Of a stretch of 8,972 bases of DNA, positions 1-6,423 are shown piece after piece. Made by a program: the position numbers and the translations under genes. The notes beneath the pieces were generated by a model that was given only the letters and a program-made list of their open reading frames with translations, was not told the DNA's origin and ran no database searches. The stretch spans positions 4,139 through 13,110 of the forward strand of contig NHLU01000025.1 of the NCBI GenBank assembly GCA_002169255.1. The letters are read 5' to 3'. This DNA is from Candidatus Pelagibacter sp. TMED275. GTDB lineage: Bacteria > Pseudomonadota > Alphaproteobacteria > Pelagibacterales > Pelagibacteraceae. The first letter of the stretch is position 1, and each line of letters starts with the position of its first letter.

Positions 1-1247
1 TAGTTGATTGTAATTCTTTTTATGTTTCATGTGAAAGATTATTTAATCCTAAGATTAGAAAAAAACCTGTTGTAGTCTTATCTAATAACGACGGTTGTAT
101 AATTTCAAGGTCTAACGAGGCAAAGGCTTTAGGTATTAAAATGGGAGAACCTTATTTTAAAGCAAAAGAGATAATACTTAAAAATAATGTTCAGGTGTTT
201 TCTTCTAATTATTCTTTATATGGTGATTTATCTAGAAGAGTCATGCGAACTCTAAAAAGGTTTAATGTAGATATAGAAATTTATTCTATAGATGAAGCAT
301 TTCTAGATATGACTAATTTTTCTGATAAGGAAGTAGAAGAAGTTGGAAAAGAAATTAGGAGTACTATTTTACAATGGACAGGTATCCCAACTAGTATTGG
401 AATTGCTCAAACCAAAACTTTAAGTAAAGTAGCAAATCATATTGCTAAGAAAAAAAAGACAGGAGTAACAAGTTTAATAGGAATTGAAAATATAGATCCA
501 ATATTAGAAAAAGTGAAAATTAATGATGTTTGGGGTGTTGGAAGACAGCTAACAAAATTTTATAATAAAAATGGAATTTATAATGCAAAACAATTAAAAA
601 ATAAATCCAATACATGGATCAAGAAAAATTCTAATGTTTTAGGATCTAGAACTGCAATGGAATTAAGAGGTGTTCCTTGTATTAATTTAGAAAAAACTCC
701 TTCAAAAAGAAAAAGTTGTGTTGTATCCCGTTCATTTGGGAAAAGGGTGGAAAGACTTCAAGAACTAAAAGAAGCAGTTGCAAATTACTCTTTAAACGCA
801 TCTGAAAAAATAAGATCAGAAACTTTAAATACGAAGTCTATAACTATTTTTATTAGAACAAGTCCCTTTCAAAGTCGCTTTGGATATTATGCAAATTCAA
901 AAACTATAGATTTTCCAATAGCTACAAATAATAGTATTGAAATAGTTAAAGCAGCGATAGAGGGTTTGGAAAGTATTTTTAAAAATGGATATCAATACCA
1001 AAAAGCAGGTGTAATATTAGCAGGACTATCAAATTCAAATGAAGGTGAAAATTTATTTTCTTCTGAAAAAGATGAGAAAATTGGTAATTTAATGAGATCA
1101 ATTGATAAAACAAATTATAGATACGGCAGATCAACTTTAAGTTTAGCAAGTGCAGGAGTACAAAAAAAATGGAGTATGAGGAAAGAGTATTCATCGAAGA
1201 TAGATACAGCTGACTTTAATTCACTGCCGAGAATAAAAACTAGCTAA
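1..1247 (+). CDS. umuC: UmuC, DNA polymerase V catalytic subunit (5' end cut by window)
   Basis: Y-family translesion DNA polymerase, the subunit that with UmuD' copies past damaged bases in the SOS response. The reading frame is open from base 3, well upstream of the first ATG at 141. The bases before that ATG encode the conserved family N-terminus (VDCNSFYVSCERLFNP), so only about 3-5 residues are lost and 414 are visible, close to the usual length of about 422. The catalytic acidic residues are the Asp at 6-8 and the Asp-Glu of SIDEAF at 291-296. The C-terminal DUF4113-type tail (RYGRSTLSLASAG, then WSMR) separates UmuC from DinB/Pol IV. The usual hydrophobic beta-clamp peptide is represented only by GENLF at 1044-1058, a weak match. 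Two stops in tandem (TAATAA) end it, 4 bases from the convergent gntK. umuD would be expected upstream, outside the window. Confidence 0.94.
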   Translation, partial: VDCNSFYVSCERLFNPKIRKKPVVVLSNNDGCIISRSNEAKALGIKMGEPYFKAKEIILKNNVQVFSSNYSLYGDLSRRVMRTLKRFNVDIEIYSIDEAFLDMTNFSDKEVEEVGKEIRSTILQWTGIPTSIGIAQTKTLSKVANHIAKKKKTGVTSLIGIENIDPILEKVKINDVWGVGRQLTKFYNKNGIYNAKQLKNKSNTWIKKNSNVLGSRTAMELRGVPCINLEKTPSKRKSCVVSRSFGKRVERLQELKEAVANYSLNASEKIRSETLNTKSITIFIRTSPFQSRFGYYANSKTIDFPIATNNSIEIVKAAIEGLESIFKNGYQYQKAGVILAGLSNSNEGENLFSSEKDEKIGNLMRSIDKTNYRYGRSTLSLASAGVQKKWSMRKEYSSKIDTADFNSLPRIKTS

Positions 1248-1251
1248 TAAA

Positions 1252-1764
1252 TTAGGTTAATTTGATTGATTTAGTAATTTTATTTAAATTTTTTAAAACT
1301 TCCTTTTCAACAGAAGAAATAGGATTATTAGAATTGATTTTAAGTAAATCATTTGAATTTTCAAAGGTGTTGATTTGATCATTTACTAAATTTATGGGAA
1401 AAAAATGATTTCTAGAAATATTTCTCTTAATAAGGTCTTTTTTTCTACATTTTAAATATATAAAAAAAACGTTTTCTAGGTCCTGCTTTAAAATATTTCT
1501 ATATTTTTTTTTTAAAGCAGAACAAGCAATGATAAATTTTAAATTAGATGAAAGATATTTTTTTAATTTTTTATTTATTTTTAATAACCAAGGACGTCTA
1601 TCATGAAAGTTAAGTTTTATACCTTTTTTCATCTTATTTATATTTTTAAGAGAATGAAAATCATCTCCTTCAAAAAATTTATATTTTAATTTTTTTGATA
1701 AGTTGCTTCCTATAGTTGACTTACCACTACCAGAAGGACCAATAAAAAAATAAAAAATTGCCAT
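1252..1764 (-). CDS. gntK: Gluconokinase
   Basis: Cytoplasmic kinase that phosphorylates D-gluconate to 6-phosphogluconate with ATP. At 170 residues it has the usual length of the GntK (thermoresistant gluconokinase) family, a P-loop kinase. Visible motifs are the Walker A GPSGSGKST at residues 9-17, the substrate-side GDDFH at 33-37, the family signature NINKMKKGIKLNFHDRRPWL at 41-60, ACSALKKKYR at 80-89, and HFFP...DQ..TFE around 120-135. The signature is slightly eroded (LNFHDR where relatives have LxDxDR). The start ATG lies 3 bases after the gnd stop codon, so the two are one transcription unit and gntK probably depends on the gnd promoter. The product is the substrate of the enzyme encoded just upstream. 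Very lysine- and asparagine-rich, as expected for an AT-rich genome. Shikimate kinase is excluded by the GntK signature. Confidence 0.92.
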   Translation of the reverse strand: MAIFYFFIGPSGSGKSTIGSNLSKKLKYKFFEGDDFHSLKNINKMKKGIKLNFHDRRPWLLKINKKLKKYLSSNLKFIIACSALKKKYRNILKQDLENVFFIYLKCRKKDLIKRNISRNHFFPINLVNDQINTFENSNDLLKINSNNPISSVEKEVLKNLNKITKSIKLT

Positions 1765-1767
1765 ATA

Positions 1768-3099
1768 TTATTTTTTTTTAAATTTTAGTTTATGATTTCC
1801 AAAAACATTTCTTTGTTTTTGTATAAAGCTAAAAGAAATATTTTCTTTATCTACAAGTAAATTTGCCCATATTGAAAAAGAGAATACAGATGGAAGTATT
1901 ATATTATTACTTGTTAAGTGTACTAAAATATTATTAAGAGAATTATTTTTTGATAAAGAAAGCTCATTATTAAAAATTTTATATATATCGATTCTATTAC
2001 TTTTAATTTTTACAAATATTTTTTTTAATAATTCAGAGTTGATAATACTATTATTACTCCAACTTAATATTGTATTTTTTAAATTAATATTAATATTTTT
2101 ATTCTTAGATATTGCATTTAAGAGTCCAATTCCTTGTAAATAAGATGAAAAAATTAATAAATATGTTACTTCTAAAATATCTTTCTTTATTTTATCAAGA
2201 TTTTTATATTTAATTTTTTTTTTATATTTTTTAAATAATCTTTTTTGTCTTGATAAATACCTGGCTTCAACTGAGGTAGTGATTAGTGGAATTGGAAAGT
2301 CATTATCAAAAGCAAAACCAGATGCCCAAGCTCCAGTTTTATTGTCATCTACCTTATCTAAAATATTATAAAGGGAATTTTGATTTGATCTAGAATCTTC
2401 CACAATTTTTCTTGATATATCGATTAAAAAACTATGACCAGTTTTTGATTTTAATTTATTAAATTCATCAATTATCTCACTATTTTTTAATCTTAAATTT
2501 TCAAATAAAAATGAGTAATAATCTGCAATTGATTGCATTATTGCATATTCAATACCATTATGGATTATTTTGGTATAATTCGCAGACTCAACATTGCTGC
2601 CTACTCTAGAAAGAAATTTATGATTTTTTTTTCCAATAATATCTAAAAATAGATTTTTTAGATGGTTAAATAACTTTAAATTACAACTTATCATTAAAGA
2701 TGCATTTTTTTTAGCCCCCTCAATTCCTCCTGAAAATCCACAAGATAAATAACTAATTTTAAGTCTCTTTAAAAAGTTAAATCTTCTTACTGTATCCTCA
2801 GGATGATTGTTGCCAAAATCTAAAATAATTTTATTTTTTTTTAATTTATTTAAATTTTGTAAGATGAAATTATCAATCTCTGATCCTGATGGCAGTGTGA
2901 GGATTATTACTTTTCTCTCTTTATTAAATACATTCTTCTTATTTTTAAAAAATGATATATTTAAATTTTTACAAAACATTCTTGTTTTTTTAATATTTTT
3001 GTCCCAAACGCATACATTATACCCCTTTTCAATTAATGATTTAGAAAGGTTTCCACCTATGGAACCGAGGCCAACTACCACTAGTTTTAAGTTTTTCAT
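1768..3099 (-). CDS. gnd: 6-phosphogluconate dehydrogenase, decarboxylating
   Basis: Oxidises and decarboxylates 6-phosphogluconate to ribulose 5-phosphate (oxidative pentose phosphate pathway). It has 443 residues against the usual 465-485. An N-terminal Rossmann fold carries GLGSIGGN at residues 10-17. The signature IILDFGNNHPEDTVRR is at 91-106, SGG at 123-125, and the catalytic segment KIIHNGIEY at 177-185, with the general acid/base Lys177 and Glu184 aligned to Lys183 and Glu190 of the sheep enzyme. Phosphate-binding Arg280, Arg430 and His436 are present (SVEAR, QKQRNVFGNH). Two features are odd. Asp33 follows beta strand 2 (VWDKN) where NADP enzymes have Asn-Arg-Ser, which suggests NAD+ use. 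TGAWA at 255-259 replaces the usual TGKWT, removing Lys260 and Thr262. It is the first gene of the pair with gntK and is divergent from the gluconolactonase-like gene. Full length beyond the Rossmann half rules out a 3-hydroxyisobutyrate dehydrogenase relative. Confidence 0.92.
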   Translation of the reverse strand: MKNLKLVVVGLGSIGGNLSKSLIEKGYNVCVWDKNIKKTRMFCKNLNISFFKNKKNVFNKERKVIILTLPSGSEIDNFILQNLNKLKKNKIILDFGNNHPEDTVRRFNFLKRLKISYLSCGFSGGIEGAKKNASLMISCNLKLFNHLKNLFLDIIGKKNHKFLSRVGSNVESANYTKIIHNGIEYAIMQSIADYYSFLFENLRLKNSEIIDEFNKLKSKTGHSFLIDISRKIVEDSRSNQNSLYNILDKVDDNKTGAWASGFAFDNDFPIPLITTSVEARYLSRQKRLFKKYKKKIKYKNLDKIKKDILEVTYLLIFSSYLQGIGLLNAISKNKNININLKNTILSWSNNSIINSELLKKIFVKIKSNRIDIYKIFNNELSLSKNNSLNNILVHLTSNNIILPSVFSFSIWANLLVDKENISFSFIQKQRNVFGNHKLKFKKK

Positions 3100-3112
3100 T
3101 TATAATAAAAAT

Positions 3113-3132
3113 ATTACTATTGTAATTATTAC
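3113..3132. promoter_or_regulatory. Possible operator between gnd and the gluconolactonase gene
   Basis: In the 58-base divergent gap (3100-3157) three five-base half-sites alternate in orientation: ATTAC (3113-3117), GTAAT (3122-3126) and ATTAC (3128-3132). They give one inverted repeat with a 4-base spacer and one with a 1-base spacer. TATTACT is also directly repeated at 3112-3118 and 3127-3133. The position would suit a regulator controlling both gluconate genes. No convincing -35/-10 pair is visible in either direction, and such repeats can arise by chance in DNA this AT-rich. Confidence 0.3.
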
Positions 3133-3157
3133 TTAAATTATTTAAACGAATATCTCA

Positions 3158-4039
3158 ATGAAAGCAATAATTCTAAATAAACCTAAAGTATTTCTTAGTT
3201 TGAAAACGTCATTGGGAGAAGGTCCTATTTGGAATCACAAGACCCAAGAGTTAAGTTTTGTTGATATAATGAATAACAAGTTTTTTATTTGGAAAAAAGG
3301 AAAGCTTAGAAAATATTCAATACCTTTTTACATTAGTTGTTTACTACCAATAAAAAAAAATAATTGGGTTTCTGCATCTGAAAATAAAATTATTGAAATA
3401 AAAAAAAATAAAAAAAAAATTATATATTGTGTAATAAAAACAATCAAAGAAAAACTTCATAATAGATTTAATGACGGAAAATGTGATTCTGAAGGAAGAA
3501 TTTGGCTTTCAAGTATGAATAAAAAAGAGGCACTTAAATCAGGAAAATTATTTTTTTTTAATAAAATGCTTAAGCAGAAAATTAAATTAAAAAAATTTAA
3601 AATTGGAAATGGTATAGATTGGAGTCCAGATGATAAAAAAATGTATTTTGTTGCTAGTGACAAACGAGAAGTTTATTCTTTTAATTATAATAAAAAAGAT
3701 GGGAGTATAACAAATAAAAAAATTATTATAAAAGTTCCAAAGCAAAGAGGTTATCCTGATGGTATTTGTATTGATTCTCTTGGATTTATTTGGATAGCTT
3801 ACTGGGATGGTAAATGTGTTATAAGACATTTTCCTAATGGAGAAATTCAAAGAGTTATAAAATTACCCATAAAAAGACCAACAAGTCTATGTTTTGGTGG
3901 AAAGAAATTAAATAAGCTTTTTATAACCTCAGCTAAAACTTCAAGTAAAATAAAAAACAATTTAGACAGAGATTCAGGAAAAATTTTTGTAATTCAAACA
4001 AATATAAAAGGGAAAAAAATAAATTTTTACAAGAAATAA
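3158..4039 (+). CDS. SMP-30/gluconolactonase family protein (probable sugar lactonase)
   Basis: Six-bladed beta-propeller metal-dependent lactonase of the SMP-30/regucalcin/gluconolactonase family, expected to hydrolyse an aldonolactone such as glucono-1,5-lactone to the free acid. The 293 residues match the family's usual length of about 290-300. The four landmark sites are present: GEGPIW with metal ligand Glu21, FNDGKCD with Asn105-Asp106 preceded by Arg103, GNGIDWSPD with Asn151, and YPDGICID with Asp201. These correspond to Glu18, Asn103, Asn154 and Asp204 of regucalcin. There is no signal peptide, so it probably acts in the cytoplasm. The ATG has no clear Shine-Dalgarno. Its place beside gnd and gntK supports gluconolactone as substrate, but family members also act on galactono-, arabino- and xylonolactones, so the exact sugar is not fixed. 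It ends 10 bases from the convergent GT2 gene. Confidence 0.86.
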   Translation: MKAIILNKPKVFLSLKTSLGEGPIWNHKTQELSFVDIMNNKFFIWKKGKLRKYSIPFYISCLLPIKKNNWVSASENKIIEIKKNKKKIIYCVIKTIKEKLHNRFNDGKCDSEGRIWLSSMNKKEALKSGKLFFFNKMLKQKIKLKKFKIGNGIDWSPDDKKMYFVASDKREVYSFNYNKKDGSITNKKIIIKVPKQRGYPDGICIDSLGFIWIAYWDGKCVIRHFPNGEIQRVIKLPIKRPTSLCFGGKKLNKLFITSAKTSSKIKNNLDRDSGKIFVIQTNIKGKKINFYKK

Positions 4040-4049
4040 TTCCTTTCCT

Positions 4050-4919
4050 CTATTTAAACTTTACAACTGAATCAATAAAAGAGTTATATTTTTTAAGAGA
4101 ATCAATACTTTCTCTTCTAGAAACCTTAAATATCAAAATTCCAAATATAAATATTAAAACCAACGGTATCACTGTGACGAAAGATAGATTTTTTGAAATT
4201 AACATTAAATAAACAGCATAAAATAAAATTGATCTTAAAATAACGGTAGTTTTAAAAACTGCCATTATTGCAAATGAATGAACAAATAAACTCAGATAAT
4301 TCATTTTTGAGGGTCCAAAAAATCTTACTCCTCTTTCTGATGGGGTAGATATCAATTTTGTTTCTAATTTTGATAAAGAGCCTGAAAAACTACTCCATGT
4401 CGATTTATCGTTGACTAATTTAATAACAGTTTTTTTTGGAAGACATGTAAAATTACCAAATTTAACAGATCTGCCAGTAAATATAAATGTAAACAATTTG
4501 TGAACAATATAACCAATCTTAAATATTAACCCCTCAGATCTTTTGACTCTTTCACCAACAATTGGTTCATTAAAATTTTGATTTATTTTATCTATAAAAT
4601 TTTTAATTTCTTCAGGCCTATCTTCTCCGTCACCATCCATTGGTATAACATAATCGAATTCACAATTTTCAGATATATATTTAAGACCAGTTGCAATACA
4701 GCGCGCATGACCCATATTACTTTTCATATTTAATATTTTTATTGAATGAAAATTTTCATAATTGCCTAATATTTTTGGAACTATTTCAGTCGAAAAATCA
4801 TTAACAATTATAATTGATACATCATGATTAAGATTTTTTAGCTGAAAATTAATTTTTTCTAAGAGTTTTGTAAGAGACTTCCAATCATTGTAAATTGGGA
4901 TTAATATTTTTAATTTCAT
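4050..4919 (-). CDS. GT2 family polyprenyl-phosphate glycosyltransferase (GtrB/DPM1-like)
   Basis: Predicted membrane-anchored inverting glycosyltransferase that moves a sugar from a nucleotide donor to polyprenyl phosphate on the cytoplasmic face. The 289 residues start with the GT-A strand LKILIPIYND. Asn40-Asp41 (IIIVNDFS) bind the nucleotide, and the DxD-type motif MDGDGEDRPEEI at 94-105 (Asp95, Asp97) matches the DADLQDPPE motif of dolichyl-phosphate mannose synthases. Two hydrophobic segments at about 226-242 and 246-264 form a C-terminal anchor, as in GtrB/ArnC-type enzymes. The start codon overlaps the stop codon of the upstream 39-residue membrane protein by one base (TAATG), implying translational coupling. 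The GT39-like gene further upstream would be the natural user of a lipid-linked sugar. The donor sugar and final acceptor cannot be read from the sequence. Confidence 0.87.
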   Translation of the reverse strand: MKLKILIPIYNDWKSLTKLLEKINFQLKNLNHDVSIIIVNDFSTEIVPKILGNYENFHSIKILNMKSNMGHARCIATGLKYISENCEFDYVIPMDGDGEDRPEEIKNFIDKINQNFNEPIVGERVKRSEGLIFKIGYIVHKLFTFIFTGRSVKFGNFTCLPKKTVIKLVNDKSTWSSFSGSLSKLETKLISTPSERGVRFFGPSKMNYLSLFVHSFAIMAVFKTTVILRSILFYAVYLMLISKNLSFVTVIPLVLIFIFGILIFKVSRRESIDSLKKYNSFIDSVVKFK

Positions 4920-5038
4920 TAATTAATTGATTTTACTAATCTTATAAGAGATGCCAAAAAACCATATCCAGTCAGCTCAATCATAGCAACAATTGCTATG
5001 ATAAATAATATTTTTTTCCATTTTTCATTGATTCTCAT
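4919..5038 (-). CDS. 39-residue single-span membrane microprotein
   Basis: A small open frame filling the gap between two glycosyltransferase genes. It begins ATG at 5038, 12 bases after the GT39-like stop, and ends TAA at 4919-4921, sharing its last base with the ATG of the GT2 gene. The protein starts MRINEKWKK, a positively charged head. A hydrophobic stretch follows at about residues 10-32 (ILFIIAIVAM, then a Glu-Leu-Thr-Gly turn, then YGFLASLI), and it ends RLVKSIN. One membrane helix is predicted, with Glu21 near its middle. Exact tiling between neighbours and the stop/start overlap argue for a translated gene or at least a coupling leader. I recognise no family. GtrA-like flippases are about 120 residues with four helices, so it is not a complete one. 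A small partner of the GT2 or GT39 enzyme is possible but unproven. Confidence 0.68.
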   Translation of the reverse strand: MRINEKWKKILFIIAIVAMIELTGYGFLASLIRLVKSIN

Positions 5039-5050
5039 AACTATTCTTTA

Positions 5051-6346
5051 CTATTTATATTTTATACATTCTAGTTTCTTATTACATAAATGAATATCAG
5101 TATTTTGATAAATCCATTTAGGTCTTTTTTCTAAATGATATGATATATTTCCAGCAAACCACTCATCGCCCTTTATAAAACTGATATCTCCAGTTATTTT
5201 ATTTTGATTTTTAAAAAAAACTAAAGCTTTTTCAGCTTCAATTTCACCATTATAATCAGTTCTTTTATCTGTTTTGAAAACTGAGATAAAAGCATAAGTC
5301 AACGGTGATAATAAAAAAATAAAAATAAAAGTAATTATAAATTTTTTAATTTTAATTTGATTTATTTTGCTTTGATAAATATACAAAAACAAGACACCTA
5401 AAAATAAGTAGAAAGGTGTCATCCACATAGTTCTAATTTTGACACCCATTACCATAGAAGTTAAAAAAACTAAATCAAATGGTATTAAATTTATAGCTAA
5501 TAAAAATAATAATTTTTTGTCACTAAATTTTAATTTTGTTCTTAAATTATAATTTAAAAATAAAAATAATACGAAAAATGGTATCAAAATTCCTATTTGT
5601 TTACCTAAAAATAATATTGGATGCTTAATATGATTTATTAAATTTAATTCATCACTACCAGTTCTATGCAAGCCATATGTGATTGTTATATAATTATTTT
5701 CTACAAGCCACAATAAATGTGGCAATAGCACAATTAATAATGTTATTAGGGAAGATAAGCATTTTAAATTTAATCTCTTTGTAAAAATTAAGTAAATAAT
5801 AACAATATCTATCGCTATACCTAAATACATAAATAAATATTTTGATAGAAATGCAAAACCTGCAAATAGACCTAGTAATAACCAGTCAATAATTTTATTA
5901 TGTTTAATGCCCTTCCACAAATAAAAAACTGTTAAAGACCAAAAAGGCATTAAGCTTACATTCACATTAAATTCAGGTGTCGTGAAATTAAAAAAATAAA
6001 TTCCCTCAAGTAACAAAACAGACAGCAAACATAATTCTTTATTTTCAAAAAAATCCTCTGAAAATTTAAAAACAATAAAAAAAGAAAAAATTACACAAAT
6101 TTGACTAAGTAAATAATATGCCCAATCTTGCGGTCCAAAAATTTGGTAAATAACTTCAACTAAAAATGCGCTCATAGGAGGATGTTTGTTAAACCCCCAA
6201 TCTAAATTACTACCCCAAGCTAAAGCCTCAATTGTATCTAAAGGTAAGTTATGATTTGTTACAGAGGGTATAAGCACCCAGATAAGTAGATGAAATGTAA
6301 TAAAAATATAAAATAAAGTTGAGTAATTATTCTTATTTATCAACAT
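5051..6346 (-). CDS. PMT/GT39-like integral membrane glycosyltransferase
   Basis: Multi-spanning GT-C glycosyltransferase of the PMT_2/ArnT type, which transfers a sugar from a polyprenyl-phosphate donor to a lipid, glycan or protein on the outer face of the inner membrane. Numbered from the chosen start, it has 431 residues with about ten or eleven hydrophobic segments and a soluble C-terminal tail of about 75 residues. The first external loop contains LDTIEALAWG (Asp37, Glu40), the acidic catalytic-loop pattern of this family, followed by GFNKHPPMSAF with His55-Pro-Pro. I chose ATG 6346 because the first membrane helix follows directly. A frame extension to TTG at 6415 would add 23 residues overlapping the dksA promoter and lies only 8 bases from the dksA ATG. 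It heads an operon with the microprotein and GT2 gene. The acceptor is unknown. Confidence 0.85.
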   Translation of the reverse strand: MLINKNNYSTLFYIFITFHLLIWVLIPSVTNHNLPLDTIEALAWGSNLDWGFNKHPPMSAFLVEVIYQIFGPQDWAYYLLSQICVIFSFFIVFKFSEDFFENKELCLLSVLLLEGIYFFNFTTPEFNVNVSLMPFWSLTVFYLWKGIKHNKIIDWLLLGLFAGFAFLSKYLFMYLGIAIDIVIIYLIFTKRLNLKCLSSLITLLIVLLPHLLWLVENNYITITYGLHRTGSDELNLINHIKHPILFLGKQIGILIPFFVLFLFLNYNLRTKLKFSDKKLLFLLAINLIPFDLVFLTSMVMGVKIRTMWMTPFYLFLGVLFLYIYQSKINQIKIKKFIITFIFIFLLSPLTYAFISVFKTDKRTDYNGEIEAEKALVFFKNQNKITGDISFIKGDEWFAGNISYHLEKRPKWIYQNTDIHLCNKKLECIKYK

Positions 6347-6375
6347 TATCCAATTTTTACATAAATTTTCATATA

Positions 6376-6403
6376 TTGACACTAATATATTGCTGAATAT
6401 ACT
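6376..6403 (+). promoter_or_regulatory. Sigma-70 promoter of dksA with rRNA-P1-like discriminator
   Basis: A perfect -35 TTGACA (6376-6381), a 16-base spacer and a -10 TATACT (6398-6403) precede dksA. Transcription should start near 6410, leaving a leader of only about 14 bases and no clear Shine-Dalgarno. The discriminator after the -10 is CCGCCAC, strikingly GC-rich here and sharing CGCCAC with the GCGCCAC discriminator of E. coli rrnB P1, which also has a 16-base spacer. Such promoters are typically inhibited by ppGpp and DksA, so autorepression is possible (inference). A TTGACG on the opposite strand (6415-6410) could serve the divergent glycosyltransferase gene, but its -10 is poor. Confidence 0.72.
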
Positions 6404-6423
6404 CCGCCACGTCAAAATTAAAC

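Noticed and set aside
979..1194. Minus-strand open frame of 71 residues inside umuC
   Set aside because: Lies wholly inside a strongly conserved gene on the other strand, is Leu/Ile/Phe/His-rich as expected of antisense AT-rich coding DNA, and shows no motif.
2807..3136. Plus-strand open frame of 109 residues over the start of gnd
   Set aside because: Antisense to the conserved Rossmann half of gnd; its composition is that of a shadow frame and it has no domain signal.
3342..3421. Long A runs in the gluconolactonase-like gene as possible frameshift sites
   Set aside because: The reading frame stays open and all downstream motifs are in phase, so there is no break to explain.
3457..3850. Two minus-strand open frames inside the gluconolactonase-like gene
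   Set aside because: Both are antisense to the conserved metal-site segments of the lactonase and have no recognisable motif.
6347..6415. N-terminal extension of the GT39-like protein from a TTG at 6415
   Set aside because: The extra 23 residues carry no family feature, lie over the dksA promoter and leave just 8 bases to the dksA ATG. ATG 6346 puts the first membrane helix near the N-terminus as usual.
6387..6415. Minus-strand promoter (TTGACG) for the glycosyltransferase operon
   Set aside because: At 17-base spacing the -10 would be CAATAT; the better TATATT needs 20 bases. Too weak to list as a feature, though some promoter for this operon must lie nearby.
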